Below, one piece after another: positions 1 to 10,600 of a stretch of DNA of 64,000 bases. The stretch covers positions 310,001 through 374,000 of the forward strand of contig NZ_QJRH01000071.1 in NCBI RefSeq assembly GCF_003254545.1, given 5' to 3'. Positions within the stretch are counted from its first letter, which is position 1. Every line of letters begins with the position of its first letter. The position numbers were made by a program, and so were the translations under genes. The DNA is from Flavobacterium tistrianum. Lineage in GTDB: Bacteria; Bacteroidota; Bacteroidia; Flavobacteriales; Flavobacteriaceae. A model generated the notes under the pieces. It saw only the letters and a list, made by a program, of their open reading frames with translations. It did not search any database and was not told the DNA's origin.

Positions 1-1130
1 GAGCCTGCATTTTGTCCATTTGCTGTTATGGCGAAAGAAGTAGTGGAAAAAGATGCAGCTGCCGCACTTACCTCTATTTTTACAGGTACAGTGGTGTCTA
101 GGTTTGGAAAACTAAAAGAGAATTCTTGCTCCTGATTGATGTCAAATGATTCTCCGAGCCATTGACGTCCAAGATGCACAATGTTGGTTTGATCAATTTC
201 GTGGTATTGATAGTCATCAAACGTGTTTAGTTCTAAAGTGCTGTTTCCTATGGGTTGATTTAGGTTCTGAATTCGCTTTCCATCACCTCCAGTAACTGTA
301 ATATAATAATAGGACTTCGTGTCGTATAAGTTTAAATTGGTTTGGCTTTCTGAATTCCAGTTATCAGTTCCTTCTGCATAAAAAAGAATATAATCTTCAT
401 TGTTAAAAACACCGTCGTTTTCGCCAGATATCTGAATTGCATTTTCAGTTAAATCATTTGGATAATAAATGCTGTTGGCAAGAGGAAGCATTCTTCCGCC
501 ATTTCCATAAATTTTTATTCTTCTCGGGTCGACTTTGGAAGGGTCAAATCCTAGGCTTTGTAAAAAAGACCTATCTATTTTATAAACTCCTGATTTCTGA
601 ACGTAAAACCGATACCATTCTCCTGAAGCCAGAACAGAATTTACAATTGCCGCAGATTTTTGAAATGAAGAAGCTGAAGCAGTCCGTGCAGTTGAATTAT
701 TAATAAAGTAGGAAAAGGACTTTATGCGTTTGTAATTGTTTCCTTCCCTAATTATAGGAGAAAGAGAAAGGAAAGAATATTGTATGTCTCTTGCGTTTGT
801 AACTATTACCGATTCATTTGGTTTTTCAGGAATGTTTTCAGGTGCTAAATCGCCTAAATCAACTCTGGAAATTGATTCGTAAACAATGTTGCTAATTTGT
901 GCTGAATTACCGTTTGAAAGGCCACGCTGGTTTAAGTTTTGAAGCAACATTATGCTTTTTTTTGTAATGTCGAAACGAAAACTGCTTCCTGAGAAGTACG
1001 GAATTATGATTTTGTTTTCGCCATAATTTACCTCTTTTTTATTTTGCCAATCGATTGTTATAGCCCCATTTGTCTGTGAAAACGAGAGAATTGGAATTAA
1101 AAAAAAGTAAATTAGGTATGCTTGCTTCAT
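1..1130 (-). CDS. porU: PorU, type IX secretion sortase (N-terminal part, cut by window edge)
   Basis: The frame stays open from the ATG at 1128-1130 to the window edge, about 376 codons; the C-terminal part lies outside. The protein begins MKQAYLIYFFLIPILSFSQ, a signal peptide with a plausible cleavage after FS. PorU is the C25 (gingipain-like) peptidase that removes the C-terminal signal from type IX cargo at the outer membrane. The catalytic domain is not in this fragment, so the call rests on the N-terminal sequence as I recognise it and on divergence from gldJ, an arrangement known in Flavobacterium. Only about 200 bp separate the two starts, so they probably share a control region. Confidence 0.8.
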   Translation of the reverse strand, partial: MKQAYLIYFFLIPILSFSQTNGAITIDWQNKKEVNYGENKIIIPYFSGSSFRFDITKKSIMLLQNLNQRGLSNGNSAQISNIVYESISRVDLGDLAPENIPEKPNESVIVTNARDIQYSFLSLSPIIREGNNYKRIKSFSYFINNSTARTASASSFQKSAAIVNSVLASGEWYRFYVQKSGVYKIDRSFLQSLGFDPSKVDPRRIKIYGNGGRMLPLANSIYYPNDLTENAIQISGENDGVFNNEDYILFYAEGTDNWNSESQTNLNLYDTKSYYYITVTGGDGKRIQNLNQPIGNSTLELNTFDDYQYHEIDQTNIVHLGRQWLGESFDINQEQEFSFSFPNLDTTVPVKIEVSAAAASFSTTSFAITANGQNAG

Positions 1131-1212
1131 CGGTTAAAAAGGCGAAATTTAATTAAAAAATAATTAGTAAGTAAAAATATAGTATTTCATGTTATAGTAA
1201 TAATAAAAAGTA

Positions 1213-1220
1213 TATTTTTG
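1213..1220 (+). promoter_or_regulatory. Candidate -7 box for gldJ
   Basis: TATTTTTG fits the Bacteroidota TAnnTTTG consensus and lies about 115 nt before the gldJ ATG. No convincing TTG sits 19 nt upstream. A second weaker candidate, TATATTGC, is nearer the ATG at about 1306-1313. Confidence 0.35.
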
Positions 1221-1336
1221 CGTTCGTAACTAAAGGTTATTTTCTGGTAAAAAACAGCTAAATAAAATTATTAGAACAGATGTTGCCAATTAAATGTTAA
1301 TTATTATATTGCAGCACCTAAATTTATCACCTAAGA

Positions 1337-3028
1337 ATGAGTATGAAAGTAAACAAAATTGTAGTCTTGCAGTTAATGATGTCAATGGTATTGATGTTGG
1401 GCACGGCTAGTTGTAGCAAAAAATCGAGTTCCACTCACGCTTCTAGAGCTACTGGCTGGGATGTAGATAGTCAGAATGGAACTGCTGCCAGAAATGCAGG
1501 TAAAAAACAACAGGCTGGTCCTGGTTTAGTTTTTGTTGAAGGAGGTACGTTTACTATGGGTAAAGTACAGGATGATGTTATGCACGATTGGAATAACACA
1601 CCAACTCAACAGCACGTTCAATCATTCTATATGGATGAAACCGAAGTTACGAACGGTATGTACTTAGAATACCTAGAGTGGTTAAAGAAAGTTTTTCCAC
1701 CAACAGAAGAAAATTACAAAAACATTTACGAAGGAGCATCTCCTGATACATTAGTATGGAGAAATCGTTTAGGATACAACGAAACGATGACCAACAACTA
1801 TTTAAGACACCCATCTTATGCTAACTATCCTGTAGTTGGTGTTAACTGGATTCAAGCTGTTGAATTTAGTAAATGGAGAACAGACCGTGTTAACGAGGCT
1901 GTATTAGAGAAAAACGGTTATCTTAAAAAAGGAGCTAAAACAAATGATGTAAATGCTGAAAATGCATTTAATACTGAAGGATATTTAATGTCTCCAAGTA
2001 CATCACGTGGTGCAAGTGAAGAAATCGTATTAAAGAAAAATCCTGACGGAAGAAGACCTAAAGCAGGTAAAGATGGTGTTGTGCCAGAAGAGAAAAATGT
2101 TTATGCACAGCGTTCATCTGGAATTATTTTACCAGAATACAGACTTCCTACTGAAGCAGAATGGGAATATGCAGCTGCAGCTGATGTTGGACAAAGAGAA
2201 TATAATATCTACAAAGGACAAAAGAAATATCCTTGGTCTGGAGATTACACTCGTTCTAACAAACGTAAAAACAAAGGTGACCAATTGGCTAACTTTAAAC
2301 AAGGAAACGGTGACTACGGTGGAATTGCAGGTTGGTCAGATGACGGAGCAGATATCACAAATGCTGTGAAAAGTTATGCGCCAAACGATTTCGGTCTATA
2401 TGATATGGCAGGAAACGTTGCAGAATGGGTAGCTGACGTTTATAGACCTATTATTGATAACGAAGCAAATGATTTCAACTATTACAGAGGTAACCAATAT
2501 GCGAAAAACAAAATTGGTAAAGATGGTAAAATTGAAATCGTTACAACATCTACTATTAAATATGACACTTTAAGCAACGGTAAAGTTATTGCAAGAAACC
2601 TTCCAGGAGAAATTGCTCAAGTACCAGTTGACGAACAAGAAACTTATTTAAGACAAAATTTCAGTACAAGCGACAACATCAACTACAGAGATGGTGATAA
2701 GCAATCTTCTAGATTTTTTGATTTTGGTGATTCAGAGTCTGGACCTAAAGCAGATCAGGCAATGTACAACTCTCCTAAACACAACGTTACAACAGACAGT
2801 TTAGGAAAAATGATAAGAAAATATGATAACTCTAGTAAACGTACAACTTTGATCGATGATAAAGTTAGAGTTTACAAAGGAGGATCTTGGAGAGATAGAG
2901 CTTACTGGTTAGATCCAGCTCAAAGAAGATACTTCCCTCAAGATATGGCAACTGATTACATTGGTTTCAGATGTGCAATGTCTAGAGTAGGTTCAAAATC
3001 TGAAAGAAGAAAATCTCCTAGAAACTAA
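1337..3028 (+). CDS. gldJ: GldJ, gliding motility lipoprotein
   Basis: The 563-residue protein has a lipoprotein signal with the lipidated Cys at residue 26 (GTASC) and an FGE-sulfatase/SUMF1-like domain from about residue 65 (VFVEGGTFTMG) to the end (GGSWRDRAYW, YIGFRCAMS). GldJ is a periplasm-facing outer-membrane lipoprotein needed for gliding and for stability of the GldK-N type IX secretion components. Length and domain match the family (about 560 residues). A second Met at codon 3 could also be the start. A strong hairpin terminator follows. The oxidised-Cys chemistry of true formylglycine enzymes is not expected here; the fold is structural in Gld proteins. Confidence 0.93.
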   Translation: MSMKVNKIVVLQLMMSMVLMLGTASCSKKSSSTHASRATGWDVDSQNGTAARNAGKKQQAGPGLVFVEGGTFTMGKVQDDVMHDWNNTPTQQHVQSFYMDETEVTNGMYLEYLEWLKKVFPPTEENYKNIYEGASPDTLVWRNRLGYNETMTNNYLRHPSYANYPVVGVNWIQAVEFSKWRTDRVNEAVLEKNGYLKKGAKTNDVNAENAFNTEGYLMSPSTSRGASEEIVLKKNPDGRRPKAGKDGVVPEEKNVYAQRSSGIILPEYRLPTEAEWEYAAAADVGQREYNIYKGQKKYPWSGDYTRSNKRKNKGDQLANFKQGNGDYGGIAGWSDDGADITNAVKSYAPNDFGLYDMAGNVAEWVADVYRPIIDNEANDFNYYRGNQYAKNKIGKDGKIEIVTTSTIKYDTLSNGKVIARNLPGEIAQVPVDEQETYLRQNFSTSDNINYRDGDKQSSRFFDFGDSESGPKADQAMYNSPKHNVTTDSLGKMIRKYDNSSKRTTLIDDKVRVYKGGSWRDRAYWLDPAQRRYFPQDMATDYIGFRCAMSRVGSKSERRKSPRN

Positions 3029-3048
3029 TATTTAGGAATTCAAATAAT

Positions 3049-3100
3049 AAAAATTCCAAATTCCAAAAGCTGAATATTCGGTCTGGAATTTGGAATTTTT
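3049..3100 (+). terminator. Hairpin terminator after gldJ (TTCCAAATTCCA type)
   Basis: A perfect 17-bp inverted repeat (3049-3065 with 3084-3100) around an 18-nt loop is followed by more T residues. The same AAATTCCAAATTCCA arm recurs at 49698 and 56458, so this is also a dispersed repeat. Confidence 0.8.
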
Positions 3101-3144
3101 TTATTGTTTTTTTCTACTTTTATGACTTATTAAAAAATATATAA

Positions 3145-4428
3145 ATGAATATTCAAGACATTCATAACTTGTTTTTACAATGCAGTTCTCTATCAATTGA
3201 TACAAGAAAAATCGAAAAGAATTCGATGTTTTTTGCTATTAAAGGAGAGAATTTTGATGCTAATACATTTGCTAAAGAAGCTTTAGACTTGGGGGCTTTG
3301 TTTGTTGTTATAGACAATGAATCTTATTTCATTGATGATAGAACTATTTTGGTAGAAAATAGCCTTCAAACGCTTCAGGAATTGGCAAAATTCCATAGAA
3401 CTTATTTGGCTCTTCCGATTGTTGCTCTGACAGGAAGTAACGGAAAAACAACAACAAAAGAATTAATCAACGTTGTGTTGTCAAAAAAGTTTAAGACAAA
3501 AGCTACTATTGGCAATTTAAACAATCACATAGGCGTACCATTGACTTTGCTTTCTTTTACCAAAGAAACTGAGATTGGTATTGTTGAAATGGGAGCCAAC
3601 CATCAAAAAGAAATCGAGTTTTTATGCCAGATTGCACAACCTGATTTTGGATATATAACTAATTTCGGAAAAGCGCACTTGGAAGGTTTTGGCGGGGTTG
3701 AAGGAGTAATTGCTGGTAAAAGCGAAATGTATCAGTACCTTGCTGCAAACCAGAAAACAGTTTTTGTAAATCTGGAAGATCTCGTTCAGATTGAAAAATC
3801 AAAAGGAATAAAATCATTTACTTTTGGCGTAAAAAAGGAAAATGCAGATTTAAATATTCAGAATATTAAAGCTAATCCTTTTGTAGCAATTGAATACAAT
3901 GATTTTACTATAGAATCTCATTTAATTGGACTTTACAATGCTAATAATATTAATGCAGCTGTAGCAATTGGAAAATACTTTGATGTAAAAGAAAGCGATA
4001 TAAAGAACGCTATCGAAAATTATATTCCAGCAAATAATAGGTCTCAGATGATGCAAAAAGGCTCAAATGAGATTATCTTAGATGCTTATAATGCTAATCC
4101 TAGCAGTATGGCTGTTGCAATTACCAATTTCCTGCAATTAGACAAGAAAAATAAAATTATGATTCTTGGCGATATGTTCGAACTTGGAGACGAAAGTCTT
4201 TATGAGCATAAGGTTATCGTTGATTCTTTAGCAAATCAGAAAGAATCGCAATGTTTCTTATTGGGAAAATCTTTTTTTGCTAATAAGATTTCGAATGAGA
4301 ACATTCAGTTTTTTGAAACATTTGATGCCTTTGCTGAATTTCTAAAAGATTTCAAATTTGATTCTAATATGATATTAATAAAAGGTTCGCGAGGCATGGC
4401 CTTAGAGAGGACATTAGATTATATTTAA
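3145..4428 (+). CDS. murF: UDP-N-acetylmuramoyl-tripeptide--D-alanyl-D-alanine ligase MurF
   Basis: MurF adds D-Ala-D-Ala to UDP-MurNAc-tripeptide in the cytoplasm, the last step in making the peptidoglycan precursor. The 427-residue protein has the ATP loop GSNGKTTT at about residues 98-104, a central Mur ligase domain (EMGANHQKEI) and a C-terminal domain with LDAYNANPSSM, which is typical of MurF rather than MurE or MurC. It follows gldJ by about 115 bp after a terminator, so it probably has its own promoter. It converges on the next gene with a shared terminator between them. Confidence 0.95.
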   Translation: MNIQDIHNLFLQCSSLSIDTRKIEKNSMFFAIKGENFDANTFAKEALDLGALFVVIDNESYFIDDRTILVENSLQTLQELAKFHRTYLALPIVALTGSNGKTTTKELINVVLSKKFKTKATIGNLNNHIGVPLTLLSFTKETEIGIVEMGANHQKEIEFLCQIAQPDFGYITNFGKAHLEGFGGVEGVIAGKSEMYQYLAANQKTVFVNLEDLVQIEKSKGIKSFTFGVKKENADLNIQNIKANPFVAIEYNDFTIESHLIGLYNANNINAAVAIGKYFDVKESDIKNAIENYIPANNRSQMMQKGSNEIILDAYNANPSSMAVAITNFLQLDKKNKIMILGDMFELGDESLYEHKVIVDSLANQKESQCFLLGKSFFANKISNENIQFFETFDAFAEFLKDFKFDSNMILIKGSRGMALERTLDYI

Positions 4429-4433
4429 AAAAA

Positions 4434-4466
4434 AAATAAAGCCATTCTATACGAATGGCTTTATTT
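4434..4466. terminator. Bidirectional terminator between murF and the regulator
   Basis: AAATAAAGCCATTC (4434-4447) pairs perfectly with GAATGGCTTTATTT (4453-4466) around a 5-nt loop. The A-tract on one side and T-tract on the other let it stop both converging genes. Confidence 0.9.
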
Positions 4467-7346
4467 TTAAATGCTCATTAGAAATCCGATTAGATTTTCT
4501 TTTTTGTTTAAGCCTAATTTCTTTCTTAAGCGGTAACGCGCCAATTCGACTCCGCCAGTTGAAATGTTCATGATTTCGGCTATTTCTTTTGTAGACATGT
4601 TCATTAATAAATAAGTAGACAAATCTAATTCTCTTGGAGAAATAGTTGGATATTGTCCTTTTAAACGCTTTAAGAACTCAAAATGAACGTTTTTAATATG
4701 TTTTTCTAAGTCTTTCCAGCTCTTATCTGTATTTACTTCTTTTACAATACTTTTGTGCAGTTTGCTGAACTCTGCTTTGGTAGTTTCATCCAATATTGCA
4801 GTATCGATATCTTTCAGTTTATGAATGATTCCATTTAAAACTTTATTCTTTTTTACAACTTGTAACGAGTTGTTTACTAGTTCTTTATCTTTTGCTAAAA
4901 TTTTAATTTGAAGCTTGTCGTTTTTTAGTTTTTCAATTTCTTTTTCCAAATCATGTTGTTCATGCCTGATTTTTGATTCCTTTTCAAGGTATAATCTTCT
5001 CTGTTCGATGGTTTCGTAATATCTGTTTTTTCTAATCTTCAATTTGATTCTGATAGAGATTAAATAAGCTCCAAGTAAAATGAGTACCAAGTAAAATAAA
5101 TAAGCCAAAAAATGTCTGTACCAAGGAGGTGATACAGTAAATTCTACTTCAGTAATATTTGATTCTATGCCATAACTGTTTCTGGCTCTCAACTTCATTA
5201 CATAATTGCCTTCCCTTAAATTCGTATACTCTTTGATGGCAGTAGACGACCAGCCGCGCCAATTTTCTTCAAAAGGTTCTAATTTATACGAATACATTAC
5301 ATTTTCCTGATTTTCATACGTTGGTGATGCAAAAGTAAATTTGACACGATTGTATTTATAAGGTATGCTGTATGATTCCAGTTTACTTGTAAGATTGCCG
5401 GTTAAAATTGTATCTCCAGGATTGGTAAAGCTTTCAATAAAAGCTTTCGGTTTTGTCATGAAAGTGTTCGGAATAGTCGAGTTGTAATGTGCCAAACGAT
5501 CTGTTAGACCAATGAAAATATTTTGAGGATCTATCGCATTAACTGAAATATAATTGTTTACTAGATTCCCTGTTAAATTAGAAAATATAGCTTGTTTCTT
5601 CGTAAAAGTTCCATTTTTATTTTTGACTAATACGCCGAGCGATTCATTAAATGCATACCAAAGATTTCCTGCTGAATCCTCGATTAAAGTATTGATTGTT
5701 GGGATTCCGTTGAATAAATTGGTGATTTTTTTATCTTCAAAAAATGTTTCCTGTTCGACAGAATATCTGTAAAAATGATTTTTTACTTGAAAATATACTT
5801 TGCCGTTAATGTTTTGAAGACTATTTATTCCTTTAAATTTTTCCGAAATGTTAACATGCTTTTTTATGAAATCGAATCTTTGTAAATCTTCAGAAAGCTT
5901 TACCTGATAAAGGAAAGGATTTTTCTTCAGCCATAAATAATTTGCGTCTATTTCTACAGAAAAATTATTGGTCGTTTCATCAAAACCTTTCACCTGATGT
6001 AAGTAGTCGTATCCTGATGCTGATCGTTTGAAAACTGAAAATCCGTTATAACTTTCGCCTATTATATAGTTTTCATGATCAGGTATTTTTTTAAACCCAA
6101 AATATCCTTTATTGTCTAGTATTTTTGATACCCTATTGTTTTCAATAATTAATGCTCCGCTGTTACTGGCGCATATTAGTACATTGTTGATAACCTGAAT
6201 ATTCCACACTTGAGAAATTGTTCCTTCAACTCTTGTAAATGGACTGTCTTTAAATGTTTCTCCCCAAGGATGATAGAATAAGCCTTGGTTTGTTGCTACG
6301 TATAGATTTCCATTATGAGTTGTTGAGGCATATACTGTTCCGATATTGTAGCTGTAATCAAAATAAGAAAAGGGCGAATTTTCATTTATAAAAGTAATAC
6401 CATTATCAAGTCCCAGCCAGATATTGTTTTTTTTGTCTACAAAAGAAGCCAAAATGGTATTATTTTGAATTCCTTTTTGACGGTTTAAATGCTGAATTAT
6501 TTTTCCATTCAAATCGCAGATAATAGCCCCGTCTAAAACAGAATTAAGTATTATAAATTTGTTTTTGATAATGGCTCCTCCAAGAGAAGTGTTTTTCTTG
6601 ATAAACTCGTTGGCTTCTGTTGTCCATGGTTTGATAATGCCATTTTCAGACACAAAAAGCCCTTTCTCCAAAGTGGCATATAATAATCTGTTGTTTGATA
6701 ATGGAAAAAGAGACCATATTTCCTTATCATTAAAAACAGTAGTGCCTTTTATAGCAGTAAGTTTTCTGTTTTTATATTCTAGCAGACCTAAAGTTTTGTC
6801 CTGAAAATACAGACGGTTGTTTACCAAAAATGAAAATTGAAATTTATGCGGAGCAGTTAAAGTAGTTACTTTTTCATTTTTTAGAAAAAATACTTTGCTA
6901 AAGGACTGAAAAATAACTTCTCCATTAAAGATGTGAATTCTCCAGATAAGATTAATGTTTTCTTTGTCTATCGGGCTTAATAGATTGTATAAAGAATGAT
7001 ATTTTAAAATTCCTTTTTCGTCATTTTTAAAATACCCAAATTCATTATTTCCTCCAACAAATATTCTTCCTATAGCATCAATTTTTAAGCTTCTGATCTC
7101 AGATTTATTTGGTAAGGAATATTTATGCCAGTTTGAACCGTCAAATTGAATTAGACCGCTATTATTTGCAAAATAAATGTTTCCATTTTTATCCTGATCA
7201 ATACTCCAGTTTTGAGTTCCACCTTTATATTCTGATCTTTTATAATTTTTTATGTCTGGAATTCCGATATTTTTTACTTGAGAAAAACTTTTTATTTGTA
7301 AGAAAAATAATAAAATCAATGCAAAAGATGTAGCTATGGATTTCAT
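4467..7346 (-). CDS. Membrane-spanning propeller/Y_Y_Y sensor with LuxR-type DNA-binding domain (probable PUL regulator)
   Basis: The 959-residue protein has, in order, a signal peptide (to about residue 23), a long extracytoplasmic beta-propeller region with repeated W/F-aromatic strands, a Y_Y_Y domain at about 669-725, one transmembrane helix at about 742-765, a charged coiled coil, and a C-terminal LuxR-type helix-turn-helix from about 903 (SPRELDL, STKEIAEIMNIS). It has no histidine kinase or receiver domain, so it resembles a one-component sensor that binds DNA from the membrane rather than a classic hybrid two-component system. It diverges from susC1, and control of the adjacent glucan locus is inferred from that position. 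The ligand is not visible from sequence. Confidence 0.85.
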   Translation of the reverse strand: MKSIATSFALILLFFLQIKSFSQVKNIGIPDIKNYKRSEYKGGTQNWSIDQDKNGNIYFANNSGLIQFDGSNWHKYSLPNKSEIRSLKIDAIGRIFVGGNNEFGYFKNDEKGILKYHSLYNLLSPIDKENINLIWRIHIFNGEVIFQSFSKVFFLKNEKVTTLTAPHKFQFSFLVNNRLYFQDKTLGLLEYKNRKLTAIKGTTVFNDKEIWSLFPLSNNRLLYATLEKGLFVSENGIIKPWTTEANEFIKKNTSLGGAIIKNKFIILNSVLDGAIICDLNGKIIQHLNRQKGIQNNTILASFVDKKNNIWLGLDNGITFINENSPFSYFDYSYNIGTVYASTTHNGNLYVATNQGLFYHPWGETFKDSPFTRVEGTISQVWNIQVINNVLICASNSGALIIENNRVSKILDNKGYFGFKKIPDHENYIIGESYNGFSVFKRSASGYDYLHQVKGFDETTNNFSVEIDANYLWLKKNPFLYQVKLSEDLQRFDFIKKHVNISEKFKGINSLQNINGKVYFQVKNHFYRYSVEQETFFEDKKITNLFNGIPTINTLIEDSAGNLWYAFNESLGVLVKNKNGTFTKKQAIFSNLTGNLVNNYISVNAIDPQNIFIGLTDRLAHYNSTIPNTFMTKPKAFIESFTNPGDTILTGNLTSKLESYSIPYKYNRVKFTFASPTYENQENVMYSYKLEPFEENWRGWSSTAIKEYTNLREGNYVMKLRARNSYGIESNITEVEFTVSPPWYRHFLAYLFYLVLILLGAYLISIRIKLKIRKNRYYETIEQRRLYLEKESKIRHEQHDLEKEIEKLKNDKLQIKILAKDKELVNNSLQVVKKNKVLNGIIHKLKDIDTAILDETTKAEFSKLHKSIVKEVNTDKSWKDLEKHIKNVHFEFLKRLKGQYPTISPRELDLSTYLLMNMSTKEIAEIMNISTGGVELARYRLRKKLGLNKKENLIGFLMSI

Positions 7347-7691
7347 AAAATTTTAAATATATTTTTATTATAAATGCTTTATTTTGGTTTTAAATTGTTG
7401 ATTTATCAATTAGAATAAATCGTAATTTTTAAATTATTTTTAATTTATAACGCAAATGTGACTGTTAAATTAATGTAATATACGTTTTTTTTAATTAACA
7501 TTTTTGTAACATTTTTTTTTTTAAATTAAACAGCTGTAAATTAATTAATTATGTAATAAATGTTGTGTTTTTGTAGAGTGTTAAAATTTAATTTGAAGTG
7601 TTTTTGTAAAGAAATTTAATCTAATACTTATTAAAATTTAACATTATAATTGCATCAAATTACTAATTAATTAACCAAAATTTTTAGAAAA
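7347..7691. other. Divergent control region between the regulator and susC1
   Basis: This 345-bp, very AT-rich gap holds no gene. On the susC side it contains the paired 11-bp repeats, the TAnnATTG box and the conserved leader described separately. The regulator's own promoter must lie in its left part, but I cannot place it. Confidence 0.7.
7565..7608 (+). promoter_or_regulatory. Candidate operator pair of susC1 (two GTGTTTTTGTA repeats)
   Basis: Identical 11-mers GTGTTTTTGTA start at 7565 and 7598, exactly 33 bp apart (about three helical turns). The second starts 94 bp before the ATG. The same pair with the same 33-bp spacing lies before susC2. Binding by the adjacent LuxR-type regulator is inference. 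Confidence 0.6.
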
Positions 7692-7699
7692 ATGAAATT
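7645..7699 (+). promoter_or_regulatory. Core promoter box and conserved leader of susC1
   Basis: TATAATTG at 7645-7652 resembles the Bacteroidota -7 box (TAnnTTTG) and lies 47 bp before the ATG. From 7649 to 7699 the sequence is identical to 14403-14453, running through the ribosome-binding region into the first codons of susC. No clear -33 TTG is present, which would suit an activator-dependent promoter. Confidence 0.55.
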
Positions 7700-10600
7700 G
7701 ACAAAATTATTTATTTTTTGTGTTTCATCTTTACTGTTTTCAGTTGTCGCATTTGCTCAGGATGTGACTATAAACGGAATCGTTAATGATGAAAGTGGAT
7801 TACCCGTCCCAGGTGCGACGGTTTTAGTAAAGGGTACCAATAAAGCAACTGCTTCTGACTTTGATGGGAAATTTCAGATCAGCGCTCCCTCTAACGGAAC
7901 TTTAATAATTAGTTTCGTTGGTTTTGAAACTGTAAATGAGGCAATAGGCGGAAAAACCAAGCTTACAATTGCTCTGAAAGCGGTGTCACAAAGTTTAAAT
8001 GAAGTTGTGGTTATCGGATACGGTACACAAAAGAAAGCTTTGGTTACGGGTGCTTCAACAAATTTTAAAGGAGAAACATTGCAGGAATTAAATACAGGCT
8101 CTGCGATGGAAGCACTCCAAGGAATTGCACCAGGTATTAGCATTACCAGAAATAGTGGTACGCCGGGTGCAGGTACAAAAGTGGTGATCCGTGGTATCGG
8201 GACAATTGGAAATTCAAACCCTTTGTACATTGTAGATGGTGTACAGGTAGGAGATATTGATTATCTAAACCCTTCTGATATTGAGTCTTTAGATGTTCTT
8301 AAAGATGCGGCATCAGCGGCGATATATGGTTCGAGAGCTGCTAATGGAGTCGTTTTGATAACTACTGTTAAAGGACGCAAAGGAAGACCTGCAAAAATTA
8401 GCTATGATTCTTATTACGGAATTCAAAACATTTACAAGAATCTTGATCCTTTAAATGCACAAGAATATATGTATATCATGGATGAAGGTCGTGTAAATGA
8501 TGGACTTGCTCCAAACGATTGGCATGCTATGCTTACTAATAATACTTGGCTGGATAATAATTATCCTGGTGCAGGAAAGCAATTGGGAGAAGAAGTTTGG
8601 GCGAAACTGCAAAATGGATGGACAGGGACTAACTGGATAAATGAGATGTCTAAAAAAGATGCTCCAGTTGTAAATCATTCGCTTAATATTACTGGTGGTA
8701 GCGAGGATATTATCTATTCATTTGGATTTTCTTACTTTGATCAAGATGGTATAATTGGAGGAAATATAATCGATGCAGGCTATAAAAGATTAACTGCAAG
8801 AATGAATACTCAAATGGTTTTAAAAAAGAATGAAAGCCACAGTATTATAACAGTTGGAGAAAATTTAACCTATACAAACATCCAAAAAAGAGATGTTTCA
8901 AATGGAAACATTTATAGCAATGACTTGCATAATGCTCTTACGCAAAATCCATTACAACCAGCATATTGGCAAACTGCTATAGACAGAAATATTAATGAGT
9001 ATGGTTTTACTCCAACTTTGGATGGTCTATCTACAGGTCAGACCAATCCTTTAGCGGTAATGTACTATAGAAGCAATTACAACTATCCAAGAGACCACAA
9101 GATAACAGGAAATGTTTTTGCAGAAATTGAACCTATTGCAAATCTTAGATTTAAAACGGTTTACGGTGTTGATTCTTGGTTTGGTTATAGTAGATCTATG
9201 AACCCGACTTATCACTTAGGATTGCTTTACAATGATTCTGTTGATGGTGCTTCGCAATCTGAATATTTCGGTGCGAATACTACTTGGACAAACACACTTT
9301 CGTACCAAAAACAATTTGGGAATCATAATCTTAATGCGGTTATCGGTACTGAGTTGCTTCAGAATGTCGTAAATAACAATGTTTATGGTTCTAGAAACGG
9401 TTTATTGTTTCCAAATGATCCAAAATATGCTTATTTAAATAATACAAAAAATCCTGGTTCTGTAGCTGATATTAATACTACAGGTTTTGATACTGCTGCA
9501 GGTGGCGGAGGAATAATGTCATATTTTGCCAGAGCACAATATGACTATAAAGAAAAATATCTTTTTTCTGCTGTTATACGCCGTGACGGATCTTCTAATT
9601 TTGGTGATGGTCACAAGTATGGTAATTTTCCTTCAGTATCAGCAGGTTGGGTAGTTACTAAAGAAGATTTTATGTCTAGTACTTCAAAATATCTTAATTT
9701 CTTGAAATTGAGAGGAAGTTGGGGGCAAAATGGTAATCAATATACAGATTATGCATTCTATTATTCATCAAGTATTAAATATGCTTTTCCTGGTTACTTT
9801 TTTGGAGATACAAAACCAGTTTCAGGACAGACCGCATATCCTTCAACAGTACCAAACCCAGATGTTAGCTGGGAAACATCAGAACAGCTAGATTTTGGAT
9901 TGGATGCAAGTTTATTCGATTCAAGATTAGGAATTACATTTGATTGGTATAAGAAAACAACTAAAGATTGGCTAGTAAAAGCTCAATATCCTGGAACTGC
10001 TGGTGCAGATGACCCATATATTAATGGGGGAGATATTGAAAACAAAGGTTTTGAACTTTCTCTAACTTGGAAAGATAAAATTGGCGGTTTTAAATATGGA
10101 GCGACTGTAAGCGGTGCACTTAACAAAAATAAAGTGACTAGAATTGCTAACGGAAATGGTATCATTAATGGATTGTCACACGTGCTATCACAAGGAACTT
10201 CGGAGATTTCAAGAGCACAAGTAGGTTATCCTATCGGGTCTTTTTATGGGTTCAAAACTGCTGGGATTTTGCAAAACCAACAAGAAGTTGATGCTTATGT
10301 AGGTCCAACAGGACAGCCATATTTTAATGATCAGCGCCCTGGAGACGTTCGTTTTGTAGATCAGAATAATGATGGGGTGATTGATGAAAAAGATAAAGTA
10401 ATGTTAGGTGATCCAAACCCAAACTTTCAATTGGGTATTCAGTTAAATTTCGAGTACAAAAATGTTTATTTGAACACTACAATGGCTGGAAAATACGGAA
10501 TGCAAGTAATGCAATCTTACAGATCGTTTGCAGACAATCCAAAACAAAATTATACTTCTGATGTTTTTGATCGTTGGCATGGTGAAGGAACTTCAAACAA

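Noticed and set aside
437..703. 88-codon open frame on the plus strand
   Set aside because: It lies antisense to the well-supported porU reading frame and has no signal, motif or ribosome-binding site.
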